From JAQBDA01 sp963709875 (GTDB lineage: Bacteria; Chloroflexota; Anaerolineae; Anaerolineales; UBA4823), in assembly GCA_963709875.1 (NCBI GenBank), contig CAVPYB010000014.1:248001-312000 (forward strand): 64,000 nucleotides of DNA. The letters are read 5' to 3'. Position numbers and translations under genes: made by a program. Numbering within the stretch: position 1 is the stretch's first letter; the number at the start of each line of letters is the position of its first letter. Below, piece by piece: positions 46,768 to 54,838 of this stretch. The notes beneath the pieces are model-generated. The model had not been told where the DNA came from. It ran no database searches and worked only from the letters and a program-made list of their open reading frames with translations.

Positions 46768-47846
46768 TGCATGAAACAGACACTGCCAGAACATCGTTAT
46801 TGAAACCTGCCCGACCGGTAGGGATCGCTGGATACGGCGCGTATGTGCCCCGCTACCGCCTGCCGGCCAGCGAAGTAGCCCGCGTCTGGACCGACGGTCA
46901 GGCGGTCTGCCGATAAAGGAAAAGTCGGTTCCCGGGCTGGATGAGGATGTGGTGACGATGTCGATCGAGGCTGCCCGGAATGCCTTGCAGCGGGCAGGGA
47001 TCCCTGCCAAAGCATATCCGCGCGGTTTGGGTCGGCTCAGAATCGCACCCTTACGCGGTCAAACCCACCTCCACCATCGTGGCAGAGGCGATCGGAGCGG
47101 TGCCCAACGTGCAGGCTGCCGACTGGCAGTTTGCCTGCAAAGCCGGCACAGAAGCGATGGTAGCCGCGATCGGCTTTGTTGGCTCGGGTATGGCGGACTA
47201 TGCTCTGGCAATCGGTATGGATACCGCCCAGGGGCAGCCCGGCGACGCGCTGGAATACACTGCCGGAGCAGGCGGCGCGGCCTTCCTGCTCGGTCCGGCG
47301 GAGGAGTCGCTGGCGGTTATCGAGAGCACTTATTCCTACGTCACCGATACACCGGATTTCTGGCGGCGGGCGTACCAGAAATACCCGGAGCACGGCCAGC
47401 GCTTCACCGGTGAGCCGGCTTATTTCAAGCATATCACTGAAGCCGGGCAGGCGCTGATGGATGCCACCGGAACGACACCGCCCGACTACCGCTATGCCGT
47501 CTTCCACCAGCCGAACACCAAATTCCCGCAGCGGGCGGCAGCACAGTTAGGGTTCAACAAAGAACAGATCAACCCAGGACTGCTGGTGCCCGTGATCGGC
47601 AACACCTATGCCGGGGCTGCCATCATCGGTCTGACGGCCATCCTGGATATCGCCGAGCCGGGCGACCGCATCCTGATGGTGTCGTTTGGCTCGGGTGCCG
47701 GCTCGGATGCATTTTCCATACGGGTAACCGACAATATCGAAGCGCGCCGCGACCTGGCGCCGTACACCCAGGATTATATTGCCCGCCGCACCGAGATCGA
47801 TTACGCCACGTATGCCCGCATGCGCGGCAAGCTGGTGATGAAGTAG
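46764..47846 (+). CDS. HMG-CoA synthase, archaeal type, two frameshifts near the 5' end
   Basis: About 360 residues. The ATG at 46764 has AAGGAG upstream and overlaps the reductase stop. The N-terminus reads PVGIAGYGAYVPRYRLPASE. Shifts near 46905 and 47008 separate KEKSVPGLDEDVVTMSIEAA from the long intact remainder beginning AVWVGSESHPYAVKPTST. The catalytic Cys lies in DWQFACKAGTEAM and the catalytic His in VFHQPNTKFPQRAA; GNTYAGAAIIGL follows. The catalytic residues typical of the archaeal family are therefore kept. It condenses acetyl-CoA with acetoacetyl-CoA. In archaea this protein forms a complex with thiolase through a DUF35 protein, and both partner families are encoded downstream here. 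Confidence 0.85.
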
Positions 47847-47938
47847 AGCAGAGACCAGAGAATGAAGGAAATAGGACAGGGGACAGGATACGGTTGCAGC
47901 GTGGCTCCGGTGAATTGATCCCAAGTCCAGGAGTTCGT

Positions 47939-49099
47939 ATGGCAGAGATTGTGATTGCAGGAATTGGACAAACTGAGGTAGGTGAGCATTGGGAGATCTC
48001 GCTGCGCGAGCTGGCATTCCATGCCATAGAAGCGGCGATACTCGATTCGGGAGGCGTGCGCCCGCAGGCGCTGTTCGTTGGCAATATGCTCGCTCCGCAG
48101 CTCTCACAGCAGGCGCATCTTGGCGCTATGATCGCAGATTTTGCCGGTTTAACCGGCATTGAAGCGACGACCATCGAATCTTCGGGCGCTTCCGGTGGTG
48201 CAGCGCTGCGTGCCGGCTACCTGGCGATCGCTTCAGGTCAGGTGGATGCAGCTCTGGTAGTCGGTGTTGAGAAATTCACCGACCAGGTGGGCGCCAGCGT
48301 CGAGGCTGCCCTTTCATCTGCAAGCGACAGCGACTTCGAGGGCGTGCATGGGTTGACGCCTACTGCGCAGGCAGCCCTACTGATGAGGCGCTATCTGAGC
48401 CAGTTCGATGCGCCCAGAGAGTCGTTCGCCGGTTTCCCGCTGACCGCGCATCAAAACGGGGCGGGCAACCCGAAGGCGATGTTCCGCAAGGCGATCAGCG
48501 TCGAGCTCTACAACCGGGCGGGTATTGTGAGCGACCCGCTCAATATGTTCGATGTCGCCCCCAATGCAGACGGGGCGGCCGCGGCTCTACTTGTCCGCCA
48601 GCGGCTGCTCCCAGACAGCTATCCACACCCGCTCGTGCGGGTGGTTGGGTCGAGCTTGGTGACCGATACCCTGGCTCTGCACGATCGGCCCGATCCACTG
48701 AATTTTCAGGCAGCACGGCTATCCGTAGAGCGCGCCTGCCGTCAGGCGGGGATTACCCCAGGCGATGTGGACCTGTTCGAGCTGTACGATGCGTATTCGA
48801 TCTATGCCGCTTTATCGTTGGAAGCGGCCGGTTTTGCCGGGCCGGGTCAGGGATGGCAGATGGCGCAGAATGGAGACCTTTCCTTACAAGGATCGCTGCC
48901 CATTGCAACCATGGGTGGTCTCAAAGCGCGCGGCAATCCGGGTGGGGCGACCGGCGTTTACCAGGTGGTGGAGGCTGTGCTCCACCTGCGCGGCCAGGCA
49001 GGTGCGAACCAGATCCCCGGAGCGAAACGGGCTTTGGTGCAGAGCCTGGGCGGTCCGGCAGCTTCTGCAGCGACGCACGTTTTAGAGGTTATCGGCTAG
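47939..49099 (+). CDS. thiolase-like protein lacking thiolase catalytic residues
   Basis: 386 residues; ATG at 47939 with AGGAG upstream. Overall it matches archaeal-type/SCP-x-like acetyl-CoA acetyltransferases (IAGIGQTEVGEHW, FVGNMLAPQLSQQAHLGAMI, LRAGYLAIASGQVDAALVVG, SLPIATMGGLKARG). The key positions differ. The nucleophile Cys of EAACASGG is Gly83 (IESSGASGG), the His of GHPxGATG is Asn333 (GNPGGATG), and the usual HDCF is YDAY (Tyr283-Tyr286). It may be a non-catalytic scaffold, or an aldolase-like member such as the steroid-pathway Ltp2 proteins, which also work with DUF35 partners. The frame is intact, so this is not an indel artefact. Confidence 0.8.
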   Translation: MAEIVIAGIGQTEVGEHWEISLRELAFHAIEAAILDSGGVRPQALFVGNMLAPQLSQQAHLGAMIADFAGLTGIEATTIESSGASGGAALRAGYLAIASGQVDAALVVGVEKFTDQVGASVEAALSSASDSDFEGVHGLTPTAQAALLMRRYLSQFDAPRESFAGFPLTAHQNGAGNPKAMFRKAISVELYNRAGIVSDPLNMFDVAPNADGAAAALLVRQRLLPDSYPHPLVRVVGSSLVTDTLALHDRPDPLNFQAARLSVERACRQAGITPGDVDLFELYDAYSIYAALSLEAAGFAGPGQGWQMAQNGDLSLQGSLPIATMGGLKARGNPGGATGVYQVVEAVLHLRGQAGANQIPGAKRALVQSLGGPAASAATHVLEVIG

Positions 49100-49107
49100 A
49101 TCCTGTT

Positions 49108-49193
49108 CGCTGACAGCCGATCGCTGACAGCCAACCGCTGACAGTCGACCGCTGACAGTCGACCGCTGGCAGCCAACCGCTGACCGCAGATCG
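49108..49193. repeat. 14-bp tandem repeat, six units
   Basis: Six consecutive 14-bp units of CGCTGACAGYCRAY (for example CGCTGACAGCCAAC and CGCTGACAGTCGAC), starting nine bases after the thiolase-like stop codon. The last two units are more degenerate. Function unknown; possible mRNA spacer, protein-binding array or replication-slippage product. Confidence 0.85.
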
Positions 49194-49200
49194 CCGCATA

Positions 49201-49238
49201 TTGATAGCTTTTTCAGTCAATTTGATAGTTCTTGATAG
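49201..49238 (+). promoter_or_regulatory. three phased TTGATAG direct repeats upstream of the DUF35 gene
   Basis: TTGATAG at 49201, 49222 and 49232, i.e. 21 and 10 bp apart, so all on one DNA face. They lie 58-95 bp before the DUF35 start. One more TTGATAG lies at 45318 ahead of the mevalonate operon. This is an operator candidate only. Confidence 0.35.
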
Positions 49239-49295
49239 TAATGAGTCATTAAACTGGTGGTTGCATCGACGGATTACAGTGCCAAAGGAGTAATA

Positions 49296-49715
49296 ATGGA
49301 GATTTCACGCCACTGGCGGTTGAGAAAACAGAGATATGGTTTGGTTGGGGAAGTATGTCCCCACTGTGAAGCGAAGATTTTCCCACCGCGCGATATTTGC
49401 CCGGATTGTGGACAGGAAGCCAAGCAGCTGTACAGTTTCAGCGGTCGTGGGGAGGTATATTCCTTCACCACGGTCTATGATGCTCCGGCGGGCTTCGAAG
49501 AATACGCCCCTTATACGGTAGCGCTGGTCAAGCTGGAAGAAGGACCGATGGTAACCGCCCAGCTAACCGACCTGGATGAAAATCATGTGGAAATCGGCAC
49601 CCCGGTAGAAATGGTCACCCGCCGCCTGCGCTCCGATGGTGACGAGCGCGGCTTGCTGGTTTACGGGTACAAGTTCCGACCGCGGCTGGCGCGCCAGCCG
49701 GTCATCGGAGATTAG
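49296..49715 (+). CDS. DUF35 OB-fold Zn-ribbon acyl-CoA-associated protein
   Basis: 139 residues; ATG at 49296 with AAAGGAG upstream. An N-terminal helix (RHWRLRKQRYGLVGEV) precedes a rubredoxin-like zinc ribbon CPHC-x(10)-CPDC. The OB-fold follows (YSFTTVYDAPAGFEEYAPYT, GPMVTAQLTDLD). Such proteins bind CoA and bridge thiolase and HMG-CoA synthase in the archaeal complex, or pair with Ltp2-type aldolases. Its location behind the synthase and thiolase-like genes fits that bridging role. A strong terminator follows. Confidence 0.85.
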   Translation: MEISRHWRLRKQRYGLVGEVCPHCEAKIFPPRDICPDCGQEAKQLYSFSGRGEVYSFTTVYDAPAGFEEYAPYTVALVKLEEGPMVTAQLTDLDENHVEIGTPVEMVTRRLRSDGDERGLLVYGYKFRPRLARQPVIGD

Positions 49716-50041
49716 TTTGGGGTAATTAGAGGAATCGTTCATCCGACTCCGGATATAAAAGCCTCTCAGGGCAACCTGAGAGGCTTTTTCAATTTCAATG
49801 GAAAGATAGGGCTGTATATATTGTAAAAGTGCTAAAATGTTCATCACGGGCTTCCTGTGGTATGTTGGTTTGTGGTGAACACAACTTTACTACAGGTTGC
49901 CCTTTTCATTCATTTTGGCGAAGGTATTGACTATCAAGGCGATATTATACATCAGGGGATTATAGGAAGGTGATGCTGGGTAAGCGGGTTTTATGATAAT
50001 ATTTTGTGTCGTACAGGCAGTCTATTTAAAGTCACACCATC
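49716..50041. other. 326-bp intergenic region
   Basis: Begins with the DUF35 terminator. The rest is relatively AT-rich and has no convincing ORF. Promoter elements for the next gene probably lie here, but none is clear. Confidence 0.5.
49758..49790 (+). terminator. strong rho-independent terminator
   Basis: 14-bp perfect stem AAAAGCCTCTCAGG / CCTGAGAGGCTTTT with a GCAA tetraloop and a terminal T-run, 43 bp after the DUF35 stop. It ends the mevalonate cluster transcript. Confidence 0.92.
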
Positions 50042-51154
50042 GTGATATCAAAAAATCGCAACTGGATCATTTCTCTCTCCGCTGTCACAGTTTTCTGCCT
50101 GGCAGTGATTTCACTTGTTTACCTGCTGTACGGTCCGGAATGGTTATCTGCGCCTGCACGGCTTATGTCTGCAACATCTTCCGCCGGTTCAGGTGACTGG
50201 ACTGATCTCTTCCAGGCAACTCCTGAGAAATTTACCACCCCGCTGCCTGACCCGGTCGGCAGTTTGATCGACGGAAGTTATGCCAGGATTGTCCAGACAC
50301 CACCGCAGTGGTGGACCTGCCGGCGCTGCGCGGATTACCGCCTCACCGGCGGCATTTGGAAGCTGCAGTTCGACAAAGGCGTCATGCGGATCCTCTATGA
50401 TGTCACCGGCTGGCACAGCCTGGGATCGTTTACGATTGAGGATGACATGCTGTATATCTTCAACGACCCATACTGCCCTCAGGATGTCGGTCTTTATCAC
50501 TGGCATCTGGCGGATGGGAATCTCGATATAACTGTTGTGGATGACACGTGTGCTTTTCGCCTGCGGGGCGAGAATTTCAGCGACCAGAGCTGGTCCGCCT
50601 GCACACAATCTGGCAGAACGCCAGGTGAGGGAATACCGCCTGGCTGTGCGAACAGCCTGATACCCCCGCAGGCTCTGGCTGACCCCGCTCCGCCGGTAAA
50701 GGTTGTGGTATATGCAGGTGACAGCCGCTTCTTTACAAAACCTCCGGATGTATTCGCTCTGGCAAACGCTGAGGAGGTACCACCACCAGAGGGCATACAG
50801 ATGTCTTTCAGTCAGGAGAGCATCTCTTTCGGTCTGAACCGCGTCCTGTGGTGGGGAGGGGAATGGATCGAGGTGTCCAGCGAGCTGCCTTTTACCTCAA
50901 TCGGCGTGCAGTTCCTGGGCGAATCACAAATGGGCTGGGCGCGCCTGCTTTTTGATGGGCAGGTGATCTGGCAGGGTGATACTTCAATGATTGGTATGGA
51001 GAAAAGCCGATATGGTGGGTATATCCAGGTCTCCGGCTTCGAACCGGGTGGGCATTCGATCCGGGTGGAAAGCATGGGTTTCGACTACCATCCGGTGACA
51101 GTGGCAAGTTTTGGTTTTAGTTATCAAGGTGGCGTAGAGAAAGAGGAGCAGTAA
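50042..51154 (+). CDS. membrane-anchored protein of unknown function
   Basis: 370 residues from a GTG at 50042; no good ribosome site was seen. An N-terminal helix (WIISLSAVTVFCLAVISLVY, about 8-28) anchors it. The first extracellular region (about 85-180) is beta-rich with conserved-looking WWTCRRCADYRLTGGIW, DPYCPQDVGLYHW and DDTCAFRLRG, which suggests a lipocalin-like or Chloroflexota-specific barrel with Cys pairs. A second beta-sandwich region (GEWIEVSSELPFTSIGVQFL, GGYIQVSGFEPGGHSIRVES) forms the C-terminal third. I do not recognise a characterised family. The stop is three bases before the TTG of nagA, so the two are probably co-transcribed. Confidence 0.6.
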   Translation: MISKNRNWIISLSAVTVFCLAVISLVYLLYGPEWLSAPARLMSATSSAGSGDWTDLFQATPEKFTTPLPDPVGSLIDGSYARIVQTPPQWWTCRRCADYRLTGGIWKLQFDKGVMRILYDVTGWHSLGSFTIEDDMLYIFNDPYCPQDVGLYHWHLADGNLDITVVDDTCAFRLRGENFSDQSWSACTQSGRTPGEGIPPGCANSLIPPQALADPAPPVKVVVYAGDSRFFTKPPDVFALANAEEVPPPEGIQMSFSQESISFGLNRVLWWGGEWIEVSSELPFTSIGVQFLGESQMGWARLLFDGQVIWQGDTSMIGMEKSRYGGYIQVSGFEPGGHSIRVESMGFDYHPVTVASFGFSYQGGVEKEEQ

Positions 51155-51157
51155 TCG

Positions 51158-52342
51158 TTGAGCACGCTGTTGATACACAATGCTATCTTGTTCACTCCGG
51201 CCGGCGAATGGCAGCCGGGCTGGTTGATGACCGCTGGCAGGAAGATCGCCATGCTGGGTTCGGGGCAGCCGCCGCTATTCGAAGCCTCCCAGGCGACCTC
51301 CCAGATCGATGCCGGTGGGAAGCTGCTCTTGCCCGGGTTCATCGACCTGCACGTGCACGGCGCAGTCGGTCACGATGTCATGGATGCCGACCTGGAAGGT
51401 CTGCAGGCGATGGCGCGCTTCTATGCCGCGCATGGGGTGACCGCATTTCTGCCAACCACCTGGGCAGCATCCGATGGAGCGATCCTGGCTGCCCTGAGCG
51501 CTGTTGGGCAGACCCTCGGGCACGTGCCGGGGGGTGCCAGCATCCTGGGCGTTCACATGGAAGGGCCTTATCTCAACCCGGAGAAGTGCGGTGCGCAAGA
51601 CCCTCGCTACATCCGCAGAGCCCGGACCGCCGAAGCGCTGGAATACCTCGACACCGGTCTTGTGCGCATCATGACATTAGCGCCGGAGTACGAAGAGAAT
51701 CTGCGGCTGGTAGATGAGTGCACCCGGCGCGGTGTAACCGTCTCGATTGGTCATACGATGGCAGGGTATGAGCAGGTGCTGGCGGCAGTTGCACATGGGG
51801 CGAGCCAGGTGACCCACTGCTACAACGCCATGGCCGGGCTGGGTCAGCGCCAACCTGGCACGGTAGGCGCTGCCATGGCGATCCCTGAGCTGTGCTGCGA
51901 GCTGATCGCCGATAATATCCATGTCCATCCGGCTGCGCAGAAGATCCTGCTGGATGTCAAGGGTGTGGAGAAGCTGGTGTTGGTCACCGACGCCGTGCGC
52001 GCCGCTGGGCTGGCTGATGGGGATTACGCCCTTGACGACCGCCGCGTGGAGATCCGGGAGGGGGCCGTCCGCCTGCCGGATGGCGCTCTTGCGGGCAGCA
52101 CCCTGACCATGGAGGGAGCACTGAAAAATTTACAGGTGGCTGCCGGCAGACCTCTGGCGGAGCTGTGGCGAGTGACCAGCCTGAACGCCGCCCGGCAGAT
52201 CGGTATGTCCGCTACGAAAGGCAGTCTGGAGCAGGGTAAAGACGCCGACCTGGTCCTGCTAGACGAGGATTACACTGTGCACCTGACGGTTGTTGAAGGA
52301 GAGGTGGCATTCCAGAGAGGCGAAAGGAGCAGCCCGGTATGA
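51158..52342 (+). CDS. nagA: N-acetylglucosamine-6-phosphate deacetylase
   Basis: 394 residues from a TTG at 51158 with GAGGAG upstream. An amidohydrolase: metal ligands in PGFIDLHVHGAVGHD, the Glu of VHMEGPYLNPEK, His in VSIGHTMAGYEQ and THCYNAMAGLG, and the catalytic Asp in LVTDAVRAAGL. It removes acetate from GlcNAc-6-phosphate in amino-sugar or cell-wall recycling. No nagB or PTS genes are adjacent. It follows the membrane protein directly and is followed 15 bp later by a DinB-like gene. Confidence 0.9.
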   Translation: MSTLLIHNAILFTPAGEWQPGWLMTAGRKIAMLGSGQPPLFEASQATSQIDAGGKLLLPGFIDLHVHGAVGHDVMDADLEGLQAMARFYAAHGVTAFLPTTWAASDGAILAALSAVGQTLGHVPGGASILGVHMEGPYLNPEKCGAQDPRYIRRARTAEALEYLDTGLVRIMTLAPEYEENLRLVDECTRRGVTVSIGHTMAGYEQVLAAVAHGASQVTHCYNAMAGLGQRQPGTVGAAMAIPELCCELIADNIHVHPAAQKILLDVKGVEKLVLVTDAVRAAGLADGDYALDDRRVEIREGAVRLPDGALAGSTLTMEGALKNLQVAAGRPLAELWRVTSLNAARQIGMSATKGSLEQGKDADLVLLDEDYTVHLTVVEGEVAFQRGERSSPV

Positions 52343-52357
52343 TTGGAGGATTTCCCG

Positions 52358-52816
52358 ATGGAGACATATTTTAATGACTATTTCGACCACCTGCAGCGGC
52401 TGCATGCTGAACTCGAGCAGGTGCTGGACGGGCTGCCTCAGGCAGCGCTGGACTGGATGCCGGGTGAGGGGATGAACTCGTTGGCTGTCCTGGCTGTCCA
52501 TGTGGCGGGAGCCGAACGCTTCTGGATCGGGGATGTTATCGCCGGCGAGTCATCGCGACGCGACAGGGAAGCGGAGTTCCGCACCCAGGGGCTGGATGCG
52601 GGGCTAATAAAGGAGCGGCTATCCGCTTCCTTGGCTTACAGCCGGGGTGTGTTGGAGGGTCTGAGGGTGAGCGATCTGCAAGCCATGCGCGCCTCGCCAC
52701 GCGATGGGCGCCAGTTCAGCATCGGCTGGTCGCTGGCACATATATTGGAGCATACTGCACTGCACCTCGGGCATATGCAGGTCACGCGCCAGGTATGGGA
52801 GCAGAACCAGAGCTAA
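52358..52816 (+). CDS. DinB-like (DUF664/DinB_2) family protein
   Basis: 152 residues; ATG at 52358 with GGAGG upstream. A four-helix-bundle protein with the three metal-ligand His positions in LAVHVAGAERFWIGD and LAHILEHTALHLGHM. DinB-superfamily members include thiol S-transferases using bacillithiol or mycothiol, and many of unknown activity. A PIG-L deacetylase of the type used in thiol-cofactor synthesis lies 2 kb away, but no ligase was seen here, so a link is only a suggestion. Confidence 0.8.
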   Translation: METYFNDYFDHLQRLHAELEQVLDGLPQAALDWMPGEGMNSLAVLAVHVAGAERFWIGDVIAGESSRRDREAEFRTQGLDAGLIKERLSASLAYSRGVLEGLRVSDLQAMRASPRDGRQFSIGWSLAHILEHTALHLGHMQVTRQVWEQNQS

Positions 52817-52835
52817 GACTGTAGCTGGTTGATTA

Positions 52836-54038
52836 TCAGGGAGCCGTTAACTGGCTGCCATTCTTCACCAGCTCCAGGGCACGTGCGAAGCCGGGCAGCG
52901 AGCGTTCGACCATATCGTCGCTGGCAGTGACCGAGATGCGGAAATAGCCCGGCATCTCGCATACCGACCCGGGCAGGCAGTAAATATGCTGCTCTGCCAG
53001 CAGCCTGGTGAACTCCCGGTCATCCTCCAGCGGCGAGCGCGGCAGCAGGTAGAACGTCCCCTCAGGGGTATGGATATCGTAGCCGATCCCGCGCAGCTCG
53101 CCCACCATCTGGTCGCGGCGCTCCTGTAATTGTTCGATATCGATCGAGAGCACCTCGAGTTCAGGCAGCGCGTGCTGCAGCAATGCGTTGGGGATGGCGA
53201 AGGCAGTGGAGAATTGGGCGGCAAGGATGGCGTCGCGCACCGCCTCCACGTCGTTCATGCCCGGAGGCAGAGCCAGGTAGCCCAGCCGCTGCCCAGGGGT
53301 GAGCAGCGTCTTCCCGTAAGTGTAGACCAGGAATGAATTGGGGTAATAGTTGGTAGGGCTGATGTATTCCCTGCCGTCATAAACGATGCGGCAGTAGGAC
53401 TCGTCGGATATGATGTAGACCGGGCGCTGGTTGTGCCGGCTTGCATTTGCGAGCAGCTCGGCCAAAGCTTTGAGTGTGGATTCCGGATAGATCTTGCCGG
53501 TCGGGTTGTTGGGGGAGTTTATGATGATGGCGCGTGTGGATGTGGTGATGACAGCCTCGATAGCAGCTAAATCCAGGTCGAATGTCTCGGAGTCAACCTT
53601 TACTCGCACGGGCTTACCGCCAGCACCCAGGATGAGCGTCTCGTAAAAGAACCAAGGCGGGGTGATGAAGATCACTTCATCTCCGGGATCGACGGTTGCA
53701 TTGAGCGCCACCGCCAGAGCGCCGAAAGCGCCGGTGGTCATGAAGATATCCTCCGGCTGGAAGCTCATCCCGCGCGTCTGGCTCAGGTTTCCCGCCAGCA
53801 CCTGCCTGGAGGTCTCCTCGTTCATTTTGTAAGCGAACCAGTCTTTGTTCTGCGGCACGATCGAACGCGACAGGGCATCCACAAATCCTTGCAGCGGCAT
53901 GTCTTGTGGATTGCCCAGCATGAAGTTGCACGCATCGGGATCAACGCCAGCCTGGATGAAGACATCGCTGGTGAAAAAGCTCATGAAACCGCTCATTGCA
54001 TCCTGCAAGCGGCGCGTGCGGTGCGATATAACAGCCAT
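52836..54038 (-). CDS. class I/II pyridoxal-phosphate aminotransferase
   Basis: 400 residues of fold type I. Motifs: MTTGAFGALAVALNATVDPG (cofactor phosphate loop), NSPNNPTGKIYPE, ISDESYCRIVYDG with the pyridine-nitrogen Asp, and YTYGKTLLTPGQRLGYLALP with the Schiff-base Lys. The C-terminal YFRISVTASDDM carries the substrate carboxylate Arg. It resembles aspartate/aromatic-type enzymes; the amino donor cannot be fixed. Third gene of a minus-strand trio, starting 14 bp after the peptidase. Confidence 0.82.
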   Translation of the reverse strand: MAVISHRTRRLQDAMSGFMSFFTSDVFIQAGVDPDACNFMLGNPQDMPLQGFVDALSRSIVPQNKDWFAYKMNEETSRQVLAGNLSQTRGMSFQPEDIFMTTGAFGALAVALNATVDPGDEVIFITPPWFFYETLILGAGGKPVRVKVDSETFDLDLAAIEAVITTSTRAIIINSPNNPTGKIYPESTLKALAELLANASRHNQRPVYIISDESYCRIVYDGREYISPTNYYPNSFLVYTYGKTLLTPGQRLGYLALPPGMNDVEAVRDAILAAQFSTAFAIPNALLQHALPELEVLSIDIEQLQERRDQMVGELRGIGYDIHTPEGTFYLLPRSPLEDDREFTRLLAEQHIYCLPGSVCEMPGYFRISVTASDDMVERSLPGFARALELVKNGSQLTAP

Positions 54039-54052
54039 TGGTTGTGCTCCTT

Positions 54053-54835
54053 TTATAGAGTGAATTGACCCCCGGACCGGTAAGATCTCATCTCCCGGTT
54101 CTCGTCGATGACAACAGATCTACCCCGCCCCAACACCTGCCAGTTGTGCGTATCCTCACTTACGATGGCGGTCTGTTCATCGACTCCCAGCATGGTACAA
54201 CCCGGGGGCAGCATCCCTTGCTCCACCCAGTGCAGCGCGAAAAATTTATTCAGGTGCGGCCAGCACAGCACCCCCGGGACATATGCCAGGCAGTCCACGA
54301 ACGGCGGCAGGGGGATATCGACTTCCTCGGGGTTCCCCCCCTGGTCCAGCAGGGCAGTGACGACGCCGTCCATCTCCGGCGTGATCACCCACGAGCGGGC
54401 GCCGAGCAGCATCGCCCCGGCGCTGGCTCCGGAGATCAGTGCGCCTCGTTGGTGAGCCTGGTGCAGCGCACCCAATGCCAGCGTCCCGGAGAGGATCTGC
54501 ATACCGACGTGAGGGTAGCCTCCCCCGATATAGACCCAATCGGCTTCGGCGAGCTGGTGAGCATTCTCAGGATCATCAGCGCTGGCCCGGTCGACGATCT
54601 TCAAGGCAGATACCTGTGCATCCAGGATCAGCAGCCGCTGCTGTGCCTGCTCGCACCAGTACTGCACCGTCTCCGGACCATCATGGGCCGCGCAGGTGGG
54701 CAGATAAACGATCTTCAGCGGGTGAGCGTTGCGGGACTGTCGGCCGCGGTAAGCCCGCTTGGCCAGCTCCGCATGAACGTCTTCGAAACCATCTGCGAAT
54801 TCCTCGCCACCGATCAAAGCCAGATGGACTGCCAT
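54053..54835 (-). CDS. peptidase S51 / cyanophycinase-like protein
   Basis: 260 residues. Opens LALIGGEEFADGF. The nucleophile elbow ISGASAGAMLLGARSWV has Ser in GASAGAM, and WVYIGGGYPHVGMQ is also a family block. The fold is class I glutamine amidotransferase-like, as in peptidase E and cyanophycinase. Substrates are Asp-containing dipeptides or cyanophycin-like polymers, but no cyanophycin synthetase is nearby. It sits three bases after the PIG-L stop codon. Confidence 0.8.
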   Translation of the reverse strand: MAVHLALIGGEEFADGFEDVHAELAKRAYRGRQSRNAHPLKIVYLPTCAAHDGPETVQYWCEQAQQRLLILDAQVSALKIVDRASADDPENAHQLAEADWVYIGGGYPHVGMQILSGTLALGALHQAHQRGALISGASAGAMLLGARSWVITPEMDGVVTALLDQGGNPEEVDIPLPPFVDCLAYVPGVLCWPHLNKFFALHWVEQGMLPPGCTMLGVDEQTAIVSEDTHNWQVLGRGRSVVIDENREMRSYRSGGQFTL

Positions 54836-54838
54836 AGC

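Noticed and set aside
49108..49193. CRISPR-like array
   Set aside because: Units are contiguous 14-mers with no spacers and no cas genes are near.
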